A stretch of 64,000 bases of DNA, taken from assembly GCA_013146195.2 (NCBI GenBank), contig CM028379.1, positions 159,928,437-159,992,436 on the forward strand, written 5' to 3'. This DNA is from Codonopsis lanceolata. Lineage: Eukaryota; Streptophyta; Magnoliopsida; Asterales; Campanulaceae. The position numbers were made by a program, and so were the translations under genes. The notes beneath the pieces are model-generated. The model had not been told where the DNA came from, did not search any database, and saw only the letters and a program-made list of their open reading frames with translations. The stretch's first letter is position 1; every line of letters begins with the position of its first letter. Positions 45,979 to 57,313 of the stretch are shown piece by piece.

Positions 45979-47205
45979 TCCTCATTAAAAAAAAAATTTA
46001 GGCATATTGCATTGTTATTTAGGGGCACACTAGATTAAATCTTTGTTAAGCACCTCGTGATTGTGTGGTGATTCATTCAAATTATTGTGATCCTATTGTT
46101 CAAATTCTTCTCACCATCTCCCAATAACGTTGTAATTAAATTGAAAAATTGTTTGTTAAACCACAAAGGAAAGAGCTACCTTCAAAAATTTTTAGATGCC
46201 GAATTTGTCAATGTACTATGAAGTTTAGACTTGCATGGGTTGATCTTGACTAAATTGACTTTTTAATTGACAAAGTGTGAAAGCTACCTAAACGGAAAAG
46301 AGCTACCTATGAACAAGGTTGTGGCATCTTTCTTTGGGACTATGGATTTTCGAATTCCATGCTGATCAATAAGTTAAGCTTGCTACCCTGGTAAATAAGG
46401 TAAAGGTCTTAGTGGTGCTTTTAGCTTGAAATAAAGTAAAGCTATTTTCATAGGGAAATAAAGTACCTATGATATTTATGGGAGAAGTGTTTATTGGTGA
46501 AAGAAAAATGAGAATTTGGACATAAAATCACGCTTTTTTTTTTGTGATTTCCATTGTGCAACATTGGGAACCGCAATCGATGGTCTAGACATTTCACCGT
46601 GTGTGTGTTTGCATTTTTTTAATTTGCATATTTTAGACATGTTTTCTAGGTCATACCGTTGTAGGATATTAGCCTCCTTAGTTTCTGCCTTCAAATTAAT
46701 GCATGTTTTGCCTCTAGTTCTCAAAGTCATTATTTTATGTGGTCAGTCTAAATCATTGTGTTTTTCTAAAGATCGAATGGGTTCATTGTCTGTGTTTGAA
46801 TATCTTGTGTGGTATCAATCTTGGTTAAGTATGTTTTGTGTATTCCCCGAAATACCCGATAAATTCAAAATGGTTTTGAAATCGATGTATCTTTTTCTCC
46901 TCATATCTCTCATGTTCATAATGCCAGACTCATATCTTAACTCTATCGTTGTTAGCATGTGATTGTCAAAAAAAATTTAAGTTTCTCTGCTTTATGGTTT
47001 CGACCTCTCACCTCCCTCATTAATATCCAACGGCTAATTGGATTAGTGGTGTTTAGTGGAATTTTCTTTGCAGAACTCACGCCAATGCTTTCATCCTTTC
47101 TCTCAACTCTCGCAGCGAATTTCTCGTCTCCATCTTCCCCAAAATTCGATCCTCCGCCTCAATCCTCCTCGTGTTCTTCATCAATTCGCCTTCGCCTAAT
47201 CTCAA
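45979..47205 (+). other. Post-pol non-coding stretch, copy 1
   Basis: No coding signal. A purine run TTTAGGGGC near 46018-46025 may be a weakened polypurine tract (compare 52483-52490 in copy 2). Contains CATTGTGCAACATTGGG near 46553, an imperfect copy of the element's recurrent palindrome. Confidence 0.5.
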
Positions 47206-47915
47206 ATGGCTTCATCCTCTAAAAGCCCCAAATTGTCAAAATCTGATGTCGCAACAATGAAAGAAACATTGAGTCAAAATTCATCCACCGATAATCTCAA
47301 CGCCTATGGTTGTATTTCAATCGCTTTCATGAACCCCTCACGGTAATTCTTCCCGGTGAAAAAGGTAATGAAGTTGATGTTGAAAACCCGTGTGATTTAT
47401 CCGCCTACCAACAATCGGGAACCCTAGCACTCGCTGCTCAAAGCGGCAAAGGGGTATTCGGCCAATTACGAAGATCCATCTCGCCGACATTCAAGCGGCA
47501 AAGAAGAACAAAGTAGGACCAGATTCTTCAAAGAATCACCAATCTTGACAAATGACTCTGATGATGATGATTTTGTTCCTCCGCCGGGCTCTATTCCACC
47601 TGCTCGCGAGTCCTTCCAACACCAAAGATCTCCTACCTTTCCTCATGTCCAAGACGACATCCAAGACGATGATTACCCCATTCCCTCTCCTAGGGTTGTT
47701 TTTCCATCTGCCTCGTCATCTCCTCTCCAAGGCGCATACCATTCAGAAGAAGTTCTCCTCAACTCAACCAACGACTTATCTCGGTCTCGATGAAGAATTT
47801 ATCAATAACTTAGTCAAGTCGAGGAAGGCCGGTTCCTCTACCTCCGGTCCTTCTTCCATCCTCAACCTCGCACTCATGCCTAGTCGCCTAAGCTTCGAAT
47901 TGGATGATAGTTCCG
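47206..47915 (+). pseudogene. Extra ORF downstream of pol, copy 1 (cut by assembly gap)
   Basis: Begins MASSSKSPKLSKSD and corresponds to the intact N-terminal part of the copy 2 ORF. Frame changes occur at altered CAG/CTG sites. The sequence runs into the N gap after the equivalent of about 230 codons. Confidence 0.7.
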
Positions 47916-48015
47916 NNNNNNNNNNNNNNNNNNNNNNNNNNNNNNNNNNNNNNNNNNNNNNNNNNNNNNNNNNNNNNNNNNNNNNNNNNNNNNNNNNNNN
48001 NNNNNNNNNNNNNNN
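47916..48015. other. Assembly gap (100 N)
   Basis: Exactly 100 N, the conventional size for a gap of unknown length. It separates copy 1 (inside the extra ORF) from copy 2 (near the end of its 5' LTR), so at minimum the rest of copy 1, its 3' LTR and most of the copy 2 LTR are unaccounted for. Confidence 0.99.
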
Positions 48016-48145
48016 CTTAAATTGCCTCTTTGTTTTGCTATTGATTCTTTGTTTTTCATTGTATTTGCCATTGTTGCAACAATCAGCACACGCATTGGTA
48101 CTCACGATGACTCATATCGAGAATCCGTGGTATCGCGTTCTTTCA
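48016..48145 (+). repeat. Partial 5' LTR of copy 2
   Basis: Only the last ~130 bp are visible after the gap, ending CGTTCTTTCA like the copy 1 LTR. The primer-binding site variant TTGGTATGAGAGC follows at 48147-48159. Matches the end of the 40778-41651 LTR with numerous small differences. Confidence 0.75.
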
Positions 48146-48199
48146 GTTGGTATGAGAGCACTCTTGATATCACTAAGAGTCGGTGCGTTTAAAGTCGTG

Positions 48200-49315
48200 A
48201 TGGATTCTCGGTATGAGAAAAATGGTTCGCCCTCTACTCTCACAAATGCTAATTATTCTATTTGAAAAGTCAAGATGCGCATCTTCATCAAATCCATTGA
48301 TGAAAAGAGCGTGGCTTCTTTGTTTAAATGGTTGGAGTCCTCCTAAGCGCCTAGATTCGGATGGCGATGTCAAAATCACCAAAGAATGCGAATGGACCAA
48401 TGATGATAGGAACAACTGCTTCTTTAAACTTCAGAAACCTTGTCTGGAATTTATAAGACCTTAGATGCCAATACTTTTAGGGTGATAGCAAATTATGAAT
48501 CTGCCAAAGATGTGTGGGAGGCCCTTCAGACCTTATGTGAAGGACCTGGCAGTGTTCGTTCTTCTAAGCTAAGAATGCTAACCACTCAATTTGAAAACAC
48601 TAGGATGCAGAGTCGAGGACATAATGACATATTATGGAAGACTTCTTGATTTATCCAATTCTGCTCTACCTTTAGGAGATCCTATTACTAATGAGCGTCT
48701 TGTTAGCAAGATGATGAGAACTTTGCCTGAAAGGTTCAATGTCAAGATATGTGCAATTGAAGAAGCACATGATATTGACAAGATGAGTTTTGAAATTTGG
48801 GAATTCTTTTAAAACTTTAAGCCCGAACCTAAGCGATCAAATAAAACACAAAGGTAAAGGAGTCTCATCATCTTCCACACCCATTGTGAAAAATATTGTT
48901 ATGCCTGCACCAATTGATCTCTCGTATGATTTGCTTGAAATTCAAAAAGATATTGATGAGTTTGATTTTGGAGAAGAATCAATTGCTCTATTGACTACTA
49001 AATTCAAAAAAATTTGAAAAATAAAAGTCAAAATAGAACTCCATCATCAAGCTCGAAAAACCAATTTCAAACCCGATTCGAAAATTTGTTCCCAAAGAAA
49101 ATTCTTTCCAAACTCCAGAAAAACCCTTCACAAATCCTTTTGCATCAAAGTCGGCCTACAATGGTAAGAACATTGATTCTATCCAATGTAGAGAATGTCA
49201 AGGTTATGGCCACTATGCTAACCAATGTGCAAACACACTAAGAAAGAAAGGATTGAATTTTTCAGCAACCTTGAGTGATAGTGATGGAGAAGATCCGGTG
49301 ATCTTATCACCTTGA
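48200..49315 (+). pseudogene. Gag, copy 2
   Basis: Same gene as the copy 3 Gag, split into several frames. It keeps WEALQTLCEGP, the AHDIDKMSFE region and the zinc knuckle. The shared in-frame TGA precedes MRIFIKS. Differences such as GGCTTCTTTGTTT versus GGCTTGCTGTTTT sit on CTG triplets. Confidence 0.8.
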
Positions 49316-50225
49316 ATCTTTGTTTATGATTCGATTGAAAATGCAGATGTTTGACAGAATGTGTCACCCGATGTTGCAACATCAGAGCAACATTGGGAGA
49401 GACATGCAGCGTAAACAGAAGCGATTTCTTGTCTTAATTCCACGATTGCGAGAAGATGATGGAGACAGATCTGTTGGAAGGGTACAAGGAGGCTGTACAA
49501 GGATTGGGAGAAGAGAGCTCACCAAAGTTACACTACTTGGTAAGACAAATGAAGCTGCTTAAAAGGCAAATGAGGATAAAAAAGAATGCATAATAAGGTG
49601 GAGAGTGTCCTAAGTAGAAAGGATGTGGAGATTGAGCGGTTAAAGGAGCAAACTTGCTCAAGCAAAAGAGACCATGACCAAGTGGAATTCTAGCAAACAG
49701 AAGGTTGATGATCTGCTGAATTCTGGTAATACATCCAGATCAGGTATTGGTTTTGTCCCTAAGGTGTTTGTGAAAGAAGGAGAAGGAACATCTGGAACCA
49801 AACAGACCGATGAAAGCTTTCCTGAAACAGTTTTCTGTGAAAAACCGAGAGTAAGAAGGAAAAATTATGTTTGTCACTTCTGCCATAAGCCTGGTCACAT
49901 ACAACCTTTTTGTTTTCTGAAAAAGGCCATGTATGAGAATGAAATGAGGCAAGATTTCTTTGGAAAAGCTCATTGGCATAACTGTATGAAGACCAATGCA
50001 AAGAACATTAGCGAAAACATTGGAAGCCTCATTCAAAGCAAATCAAAATTTTTCCAAAACACCAACCCAAAGCAATAAACAAAGTGGGTTCCCAAAACTT
50101 GTGATGAAAAGTGTAGAGCCAAATATTGTGAGCCTTTTGATATCTGCCCTGGTGCTACCATGTCACATGATGAAGAGTGTAATGTTACTTTCACTTCTTT
50201 AAAATCTCATGTTGCTGGATCTTGA
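49316..50225 (+). pseudogene. Gag-pol linker with second zinc finger, copy 2
   Basis: The open stretch at 49674-50078 carries TKWNSSKQKVDDLLNSG and the zinc finger CHFCHKPGHIQPFC. The perfect palindrome GATGTTGCAACATC is at 49370-49383. It ends at the TGA at 50223-50225, which replaces the Trp codon expected just before the protease motif. Confidence 0.75.
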
Positions 50226-51643
50226 TATTTTGACAGTGGTTGTTCTAGACATATGACAGGTGCAGCTGAGAATTTGAAGGAATATGTGAGTATTAATGGT
50301 GGATCAGTGACATATGGTGGTGGTGCCAAAGGGAAAATTGTTGGCAAAGGAACATTGAACGTTGAAGGCCTTCCAAACCTCACAAATGTTTACCATGTGG
50401 AAGGTCTTAAGACAAACCTGATCAGCATAAGTCAGTTATGTGACGATGATCTTCAGGTAAGGTTTGACAAACATTCTTGTGAAGTACTTGATCATAATAA
50501 CAAATGTCTTCTGACAGGTTTAAGATCGTCTGATAACTGCTACTTGTTCAACAATACCCATTCTTGTCAAAAAGCAAGTCTTGATGTAACAGATCTCTGG
50601 CACCAGAAACTTGGTCACATGAGTTTTCCTAAGCTCGATGAGCTTGTGAAACATGATGCTGTTAAAGGATTACCAAATTTGGAAAGGAATTATTCAAAGG
50701 TATGTGGATCGTGTCAAAAAGGTAAACAAACTAAGGCTTCACATCTTCCCATAACACAATGCTCCACCTCTAGATGCCTAGAAATGATTCACACTGACCT
50801 TATGGGTCCCATTGAGGTAGAAAGCCTAGGTAAGAAAAAGTATACCTTTGTTTGTGTAGATGACTTCTCTAGATATACTTGGGTGATATTTTTAAGAGAG
50901 AAGTCTGAAACTTTTGAGGCTTTCAAAATTTGGTACACCCGTGTAATGAACTTGTATGATCTAAAACTCATTAGGATTAGATCAGATCATGGCACGGAAT
51001 ATGAAAATGCATCCTTTTCTAATTATTGTGCCTCCAATGGTATTTCACATGAATTCTCTGCTCCCAAAACTCCACAACAAAATGGAGTGGCGGAGAGAAA
51101 GAAACAGACATTACAAGAAATGGCTAGGGTGATGTTACATTCAAAAATTTGGCTAAAAGATTTTGGGCTGAAGCATTAAACACTGCTTGTCACATTGGAA
51201 ATAGGGTCTTCTTGAGACCAGGTAGCACAATGACACCTTACGAAATTTTTCTTGGAAAGAAACCTACCTTGAAATATTTTCATGTGTTTGGCTGCGTGTG
51301 TTATCTGCTCAATGATAGAGATCAACTTTCCAAGTTTGACTCTAAGAGTGATAAGTGTGTTTTCATGGGATACTCCACAAATAGTCGTGCATATAGAGTT
51401 TTTAATCTGCGAACTAAGACTATTATGGAATCCATGAACGTTGTTTTTGATGATCTAACTGGTCTTGGTCACAAAACTTCTGAGGAAGATGTTTCAGGAA
51501 TTTTAGATTTTGGAGATTTTAATCCAGAAATAGAAGCTGAATCCACTAGTTCAATGGCATGCAAATCTTTGGTGGTTCAGTGGAAAAATTCAGATGTTTC
51601 ACCCAATGTGCTTCAAGATGTTGCAACATCTAAGAAACATTGA
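50226..51643 (+). pseudogene. Protease/integrase, copy 2
   Basis: Protease FDSGCSRHMTG, then an open frame from 50253 with the zinc-binding HxxH/CxxC integrase N-terminus (WHQKLGHMSF ... CGSCQKGK) and integrase catalytic blocks HTDLMGPIEV, RSDHGTEYEN and PQQNGVAERK. One frameshift near 51150 separates it from the C-terminal part (ALNTACHIGNRVFLRPGSTM to NVLQDVATSKKH). The palindrome at 51617-51630 encodes the DVATS peptide. The frame stops at 51643, where RT would be expected to start shortly after. Confidence 0.85.
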
Positions 51644-51772
51644 ACAAAGAACCCAGAAGATGAAGTTCGGAACCGATTCAAATCAGAAAATGAATCACCC
51701 GTATTGATCGAACAGAAATTGACATTCCAAGCAAGATTCAGAAAAACCATCCTCTCACTCAAGTTATAGGTA

Positions 51773-52441
51773 ATGTACAGGATGGTATGTCAACAAGGAA
51801 GTTTGCTGTATTTAACTGCCACCCGTCCAGATATCATGTACAGTGTGTGTTTGTGTGCAAGGTACCAAGCAAACCCCAAAGTTTCTCACCTGAAAGCTGT
51901 AAAAAGAATAATTCGATATGTTGGTGAGACCTTTGGCATGGGTTTGTGGTATACTAAGCACACAAACACCAATCTTGTTGGTTTTAGTGATGCTGACTGG
52001 GCTGGCAGTGTCGATGATATGAGAAGTACATCTGGAGGATGTTTTTATCTAGGAAACAATCTGATTTCCTGGTTTAGCAAGAAACAAAATTGTGTAGCCC
52101 TATCAACAAATTGAATCTCGAGTATATAGGCTGGCGGTAGTGGATGTACACAACTTTTGTGGATGAAACAAAAGATCCAAGATTATGGTTTGCACAGTGA
52201 TATCTTAACCATGTATTGTGACAACACAAGTGCAATAAGCATAGTTAAAAATCCTGTTCACCACTCAAGAACAAAGCACATAGATATAAGACACCATTTT
52301 ATTAGAGACTTAGTTGAACAAGACATTGTCTGCATTGAACATGTTGGTACAGAAAACCAATTGGCTGATATCTTTACTAAAAGTCTAGATTTTGAGAGAT
52401 TCATAAATCTTAGGAAATCTCTCGGTATGTGTGCCATGTAA
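51773..52441 (+). pseudogene. RNase H, copy 2 (RT missing)
   Basis: Reads SLLYLTATRPDIMYSVCLCA, the usual connection after RT, then the RNase H acidic residues in GFSDADWAG, YCDNTSAI and HIDIRHHF, ending LRKSLGMCAM. A short frameshift at about 52110-52157 removes the STAESE block that is intact in copy 3. Only about 130 bp separate it from integrase, so about 250 residues of RT are absent. Confidence 0.85.
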
Positions 52442-53710
52442 TCCCTCATTAAAAAAAATTTAGGCATATTGCATTGTTATTTAGGGGGGCACACTAGATT
52501 AAATCTGTTTGTGTTAAGTACCTCTGTGATTGTGTGGTGATTCATTCAAATTATTGTGATCCTATTGTTCAAATTCTTCTCACCATCTCCCAATAACGTT
52601 GTAATTAAATTGAAAAATTGTTTGTTAAACCACAAAGGAAAGAGCTACCTTTCAAAATTTTTAGGATGCTGCAATTTGTCAATGTACTATGAAGTTTAGA
52701 CTTGCATGGGTTGATCTTGACTAAATTGACTCCTTTTAATTGACAAAGTGTGAAAGCTACCTAACGGAAAAGAGCTACCTATGAACAAGGTTGTGGCATC
52801 TTTCTTTTGGGACTATGGATTTTCGAATTCCATGGGTTGATCAATAAGTTAAGTTGCTACCCTTGGTAAATAGTGTGAAAGGTTCCTAGTGGTGCTTTAG
52901 CTTGAAATAAAGTAAAGCTATTTTCATAGGGAAATAAAGTACCTATGATATTTATGGGAGTAGTTGTGTTTATTTGGTGAAAGAAAAATGAGAATTTGGA
53001 CATAAAATCACAGTTTTTTTTTTTGAATGTGATTTCCATTGTTGCAACATTGGGAACTGCAATCAGATGGTCTAGACATTTCACTGGTGTGTGTGTTTGC
53101 ATTTTTTTTAATTTGCATATTTTAGACATGTTTTCTAGGTCATACTGTTGTAGGATATTAGCCTCCTTAGTTTCTGTCCTTCGAAATTAATGCATGTTTT
53201 GCCTCTAGTTCTCAAAGTCATTATTTTATGTGGCTGTCTAAACTGCTGTGCTTTTCTTAAAGATCAGAACTGGGTTCATTGTCTGTGTTTGAATATCTTG
53301 TGTGGTATCAATCTTGGTTAAGTATGTTTTGTGTATTCCTGAAATACCTGATAAATTCAAAATGGTTTTTGAAATCAGATTGTGTATCTTTTTCTCCTCA
53401 TATCTCTCATGTTCATAACAGCAGACTCATATCTTAACTCTATCAGGTTGTTAGCATGTGATTGTCAAAAAAAAATTTAAGTTTCTGTTTTATGGTTTCG
53501 ACCTCTCACCTCCCCTCATTAATATCCAACGGCTAATTGGATTAGTGGCAGGTTTAGTGGAATTTTCTTGTAGGAACTCACGTCACTGCTTTCAGATCCT
53601 TTTCTCTCAACTCTCAGGCGAATTTCTCAGGTCTCCATCTTCCCCCAAAATTCGATCCTCCGTCTCAATCCTCCTGTGTTCTTCATCAATTCGTCTTCGC
53701 CTAATCTCAA
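52442..53710 (+). other. Post-pol non-coding stretch with possible polypurine tract, copy 2
   Basis: AGGGGGGC at 52483-52490 follows a T-rich run about 40 bp after pol and is a candidate polypurine tract, although the LTR does not follow. The rest is non-coding, with an imperfect TTGCAACATT word near 53043. The first ~250 bp recur inverted at 56265-56520. Confidence 0.5.
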
Positions 53711-56099
53711 ATGGCTTCATCCTCTAAAAGCCCCAAATTGTCAAAATCTGATGCTGCAACAATGAAAGAAACATTGAGTCAAAATTCATCCACTGATAAT
53801 CTCTCAACAGCCATGGTTGTATTTCAATCGTTTCATGAACCCCTCACGGTAATTCTTCCTGGTGAAAAAGGTAATGAAGTTGATGTTGAAAACCCAGGTG
53901 ATTTATCCGGCCTACCAACAATTGGGAACCCTAGCACTCGCCGTTCAAAGCGGCAAAGGGGTATTCCGACCAATTACGAAGATCCATCTGCTGCCGACAT
54001 TCAAGCGGCAAAGAAGAACAAAGTAGGACCAGGATTCTTCAAAGAATCAGTCAATCTTGACAGCGACTCGGATGATGATGATTTTGTTCCTCCAGCGGGC
54101 TCTATTCCACCTGTTCGCGAGTCCTCTCCAACACCAGCATCTCCTACCTTTCCTCATGTCCAAGACGACATCCAAGACGATGATTACCCCATTCCCTCTC
54201 CTAGGGTTGTTTTTCCATCTGTCTCGTCATCTCCTCCAAGGCAGACACCATCTGTAGAAGAGAGTTCTCCCTTGAACTCAACCAACGACTTATCTGGGTC
54301 TGATGAAGAATTTATCAATAACTTAGTCAAGTTGAGGAAGGCTGGTTCCTCTACCTCTGGTCCTTCTTCCAATCCTCAACCTCAGACCATGCCTAGTCAG
54401 CTAAGCTCTTCGGAATTCGATGATAGTTCTGATCAGAATTATGACGAGAAGAAGGGGTCCCCTGAAGTAAGTGAAGATTCTGATGATGTACCTGTGCGCT
54501 TCACCAGAAGCCGCTCTGTTCGCTCAAATGTTGCTCCCATTGTTGCAACATCCAAAAAAAATCACAACCATTGGGTACTCCCTTCTCCTCCAAATTCATA
54601 TCTAAGGCTGCCTCTCTTCGCTATAATATCTCTAGGAACATTATAGATGAACGAAATGTTGTGGCTTCTGTGTTACAATCATACAATCTCACTGCATACT
54701 TCTCTGATAGAAAACTTGTGAACACAATCTCTCTGGCTGCTCCATATTTTAGGGAATTAATTCATGAATTTTATGCCAATATTGAGAAAAGGATTTGTAA
54801 TCCTTCTGATTCCAGTTTTGAGAAAGTCTTTGTTCGAGGTAAATGGTACTCTTTTTCCCCTTCTATCATAAATTCTGTCCTTGACACTCCTTCATCTGGC
54901 ATTCTTGATTTTGCTTTAGATCTTAATTCATGTGTGGTTGAACTGTCTGGTGGTAAACTTTCTCAATGGCCAGCCAAAGGCACTCCTCTTAGTACCTCCC
55001 AACTATCCTCCCTGTATGCTTTTCTGCACAAAATTTGCTGTGCCAATTGGTCTCCATCCAAAAACACCAATGTCATAACTGAAGAACATGCTAAAGTTCT
55101 TTACCTCATTGGGACTAAAGGTCCTTTTGATTTTGGGTTGTATGTGTTTAGGAAAGTCTCCTCCATGGCTGAAACAGGAGGAGACAAAAGGTCCCTTATC
55201 TTTAGAGCTGTCAAAATGGGTTGAGCCCGTTGGGCTAGCCCGCCCCGCCACTTAAAAGAGGTGGGTTGGGTTGGTATTTTTTAGGCCCGCCACTTTTTTG
55301 GGCTGGCCCGCCCCGCCCCGCCAAATGGCGGGTTGAAGTGGGTTGTGGGTTGGTTCGCCTAAAGTTGTTAAAAAAGGCTTGGGCCCGTTGGGCTAACCCG
55401 CCCCGCCACCTAAAAGAGTTGGGTTGGGTTGGGTTGGTATTTTTTAGGCCCGCCATATTTTTGGGCTGGCCCGCCCCGCCCCGCCAAATGGTGGGTTGAA
55501 GTGGGTTGTGGGCTGGCCCGCCCCGCCAACCCATTTTGACAGCTCTACTTATCTTCCCCTCTCTCATCTACAAAATACTGGTGTCTCAAGGCTACAAGCC
55601 ATCTCCCTCTACTCGTCTCTCTCCTCTCCTTGAACCTCTCCAATTTTCTGCAAAACTTTTAAAAGGCGATAGGATAGTCAATTTGCCTCTACCTTCTGCC
55701 ACTGATGCTCCCTCCACTGGTCCTAGTTCCTCTCATCCTCCTGCTTCCCCTTCAGTTACAGCTTCTCCTGCTGTTCCTTCCATTGCTACTCCCATTGTTG
55801 CAACATCTGATGCAACATCCATCTTGTTTGCTCATCCTACTGCTCCCATCTCTGTGTCTTTTGTCAAAGACCAATTGAAGATGATTCAGTCACATCTCAC
55901 TCTCCTTTTTGCACACCAATCTTTTCTCACTTCCTTGGTTGCCCACTATTCTTCTTGGCTAGATAGTCATTCTGGTCAAATAGGGGGTGAGAATGAAGCT
56001 GCAAGAGTTAGTGAAGAAGCTGATGGAAGAGTTGATGGAAGGGTTCATGAAGTTCCTGAAGCTGCAGTTCCTGAAGCTGCTAAAGCTCCTGAAAGCTGA
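53711..56099 (+). pseudogene. Extra ORF downstream of pol, copy 2, split by a hAT MITE
   Basis: The N-terminal 300 codons are Ser/Pro/acidic with a basic patch (RRSKRQRG) and DDDD runs, resembling a disordered nuclear protein. After a one-base frame change near the A8 run at about 54554, a folded domain follows (54571-55200: NIIDERNVVASVL, FVRGKWYSFSPSIINSVLD), which resembles the Pfam family named putative plant transposon protein. A 345-bp MITE interrupts it at 55203-55547; the same reading frame continues on its other side to a Ser/Pro/Thr-rich segment and an Ala/Pro/Glu tail ending at 56099. Sireviruses often carry an env-like ORF here, but no signal peptide or membrane segment is evident. 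Function unknown. Confidence 0.7.
55203..55547. mobile_element. hAT-type MITE, 345 bp, with perfect 8-bp target duplication
   Basis: The ends are inverted repeats starting TAGAGCTGTCAAAATGGG. The element is flanked by CTTATCTT at 55195-55202 and 55548-55555. The interior is unusually GC-rich and consists of two copies of a roughly 165-bp segment (GCCCGTTGGGCTA ... CCGCCAAATGG), giving it a G-rich and a C-rich strand. Its removal together with one duplication restores the surrounding frame, so the insertion is later than the ORF. Confidence 0.92.
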
Positions 56100-56264
56100 A
56101 GCTGCAGCTACTCCTCCTCTTGATGTGGTTCTGATCTTATGTAACTTGGGTGTTTGGTTGAGTTGGTTGTTTTTCATGGATATTTCTGAACAATTGTTTC
56201 ATTTGGTTCTGTGATGTTTGGATACTCTGGGATCCTTGTAATAAGTAGTTAGTTGGTTCATAGT
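56100..56264 (+). other. Tail of copy 2 up to the inversion junction
   Basis: Sequence after the extra ORF with no coding signal, found only in copy 2. The junction lies around CATAGTACATTGAC at about 56257-56270; from there the sequence is the reverse complement of 52442-52692. Confidence 0.6.
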
Positions 56265-56507
56265 ACATTGACAAATTGCAGCATCCTAAAAATTTTGAAA
56301 GGTAGCTCTTTCCTTTGTGGTTTAACAAACAATTTTTCAATTTAATTACAACGTTATTGGGAGATGGTGAGAAGAATTTGAACAATAGGATCACAATAAT
56401 TTGAATGAATCACCACACAATCACAGAGGTACTTAACACAAACAGATTTAATCTAGTGTGCCCCCCTAAATAACAATGCAATATGCCTAAATTTTTTTAA
56501 TGAGGGA

Positions 56508-57092
56508 TTACATGGCACACATACCGAGAGATTTCCTAAGATTTATGAATCTCTCAAAATCTAGACTTTTAGTAAAGATATCAGCCAATTGGTTTTCTGT
56601 ACCAACATGTTCAATGCAGACAATGCCTTGTTCAACTAAGTCTCTAATAAAATGGTGTCTTATATCTATGTGCTTTGTTCTTGAGTGGTGAACAGGATTT
56701 TTAACTATGCTTATTGCACTTGTGTTGTCACAATACATGGTTAAGATATCACTGTGCAAACCATAATCTTGGATCTTTTGTTTCATCCACAAAAGTTGTG
56801 TACATCCACTACCAGCAGCTATATACTCAGATTCAGCTGTTGATAGGGCTACACAATTTTGTTTCTTGTTAAACCAGGAAATCAGATTGTTTCCTAGATA
56901 AAAACATCCTCCAGATGTACTTCTCATATCATCGACACTGCCAGCCCAGTCAGCATCACTAAAACCAACAAGATTGGTGTTTGTGTGCTTAGTATACCAC
57001 AAACCCATGCCAAAGGTCTCACCAACATATCGAATTATTCTTTTACTGACTTTCGGTGTGAGAAACTTTGGGGTTTGCTTGGTACCTTGCAC
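56508..57092 (-). pseudogene. RNase H, copy 3 (intact domain, RT missing)
   Basis: An open frame of 194 codons with all four RNase H acidic positions visible: GFSDADWAG, STAESEYIAAG, YCDNTSAI and HIDIRHHF. It ends LRKSLGMCAM. The upstream connection sequence (SLLYLTATRPD-type) is in a different frame at 57093-57165, and no YVDD or other RT motif exists between it and integrase. Confidence 0.85.
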
Positions 57093-57313
57093 ACAAACAC
57101 ATACTGTACATGATATCTGGACGGGTGGCAGTTAAATACAGCAAACTTCCTTGTTGACATACCATCCTGTACATTACCTATAACTTGAGTGAGAGGATGG
57201 TTTTTCTGAATCTTGCTTGGAATGTCAATTTCTGTTCGATCAATATCGGGTGATTATTTTTCGATTTGAATCGGTTCCAACTTCATCTTCTGCGGTTCTT
57301 TGTTCAATGTTTC

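Larger units (their letters stand above)
40778..47915 (+). mobile_element. Sirevirus-type Ty1/copia copy 1 (LTR to extra ORF, cut by gap)
   Basis: Order: 5' LTR, primer-binding site, Gag, linker with coiled coil and second zinc finger, protease/integrase, RNase H, non-coding stretch, extra ORF. RT is absent. The two-finger Gag/linker layout and an ORF downstream of pol fit the Sirevirus lineage. From about 42300 onward the copy is full of small changes at CAG/CTG triplets, so its apparent frameshifts are suspect. The 3' LTR is not seen before the N gap. Confidence 0.85.
48016..56264 (+). mobile_element. Sirevirus-type Ty1/copia copy 2
   Basis: Starts in the last part of the 5' LTR and runs through Gag, linker, protease/integrase, RNase H and the extra ORF. 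It is then cut at about 56264, where it meets copy 3 in opposite orientation. No 3' LTR is present. RT is missing at the same point as in copies 1 and 3. The first part (to about 50250) has many CAG/CTG anomalies; the rest is cleaner. Confidence 0.85.

Noticed and set aside
42300..47915. Copy 1 differences as CpG deamination in the other copies (CCG to CTG)
   Set aside because: It explains some single changes but not the base losses, swaps (ACTG versus ATCG) and CAG to CGT or CGC changes.
55235..55567. Open frames on both strands across the GC-rich stretch
   Set aside because: They are translations of the MITE's doubled Gly/Pro/Arg-coding repeat, not a gene.
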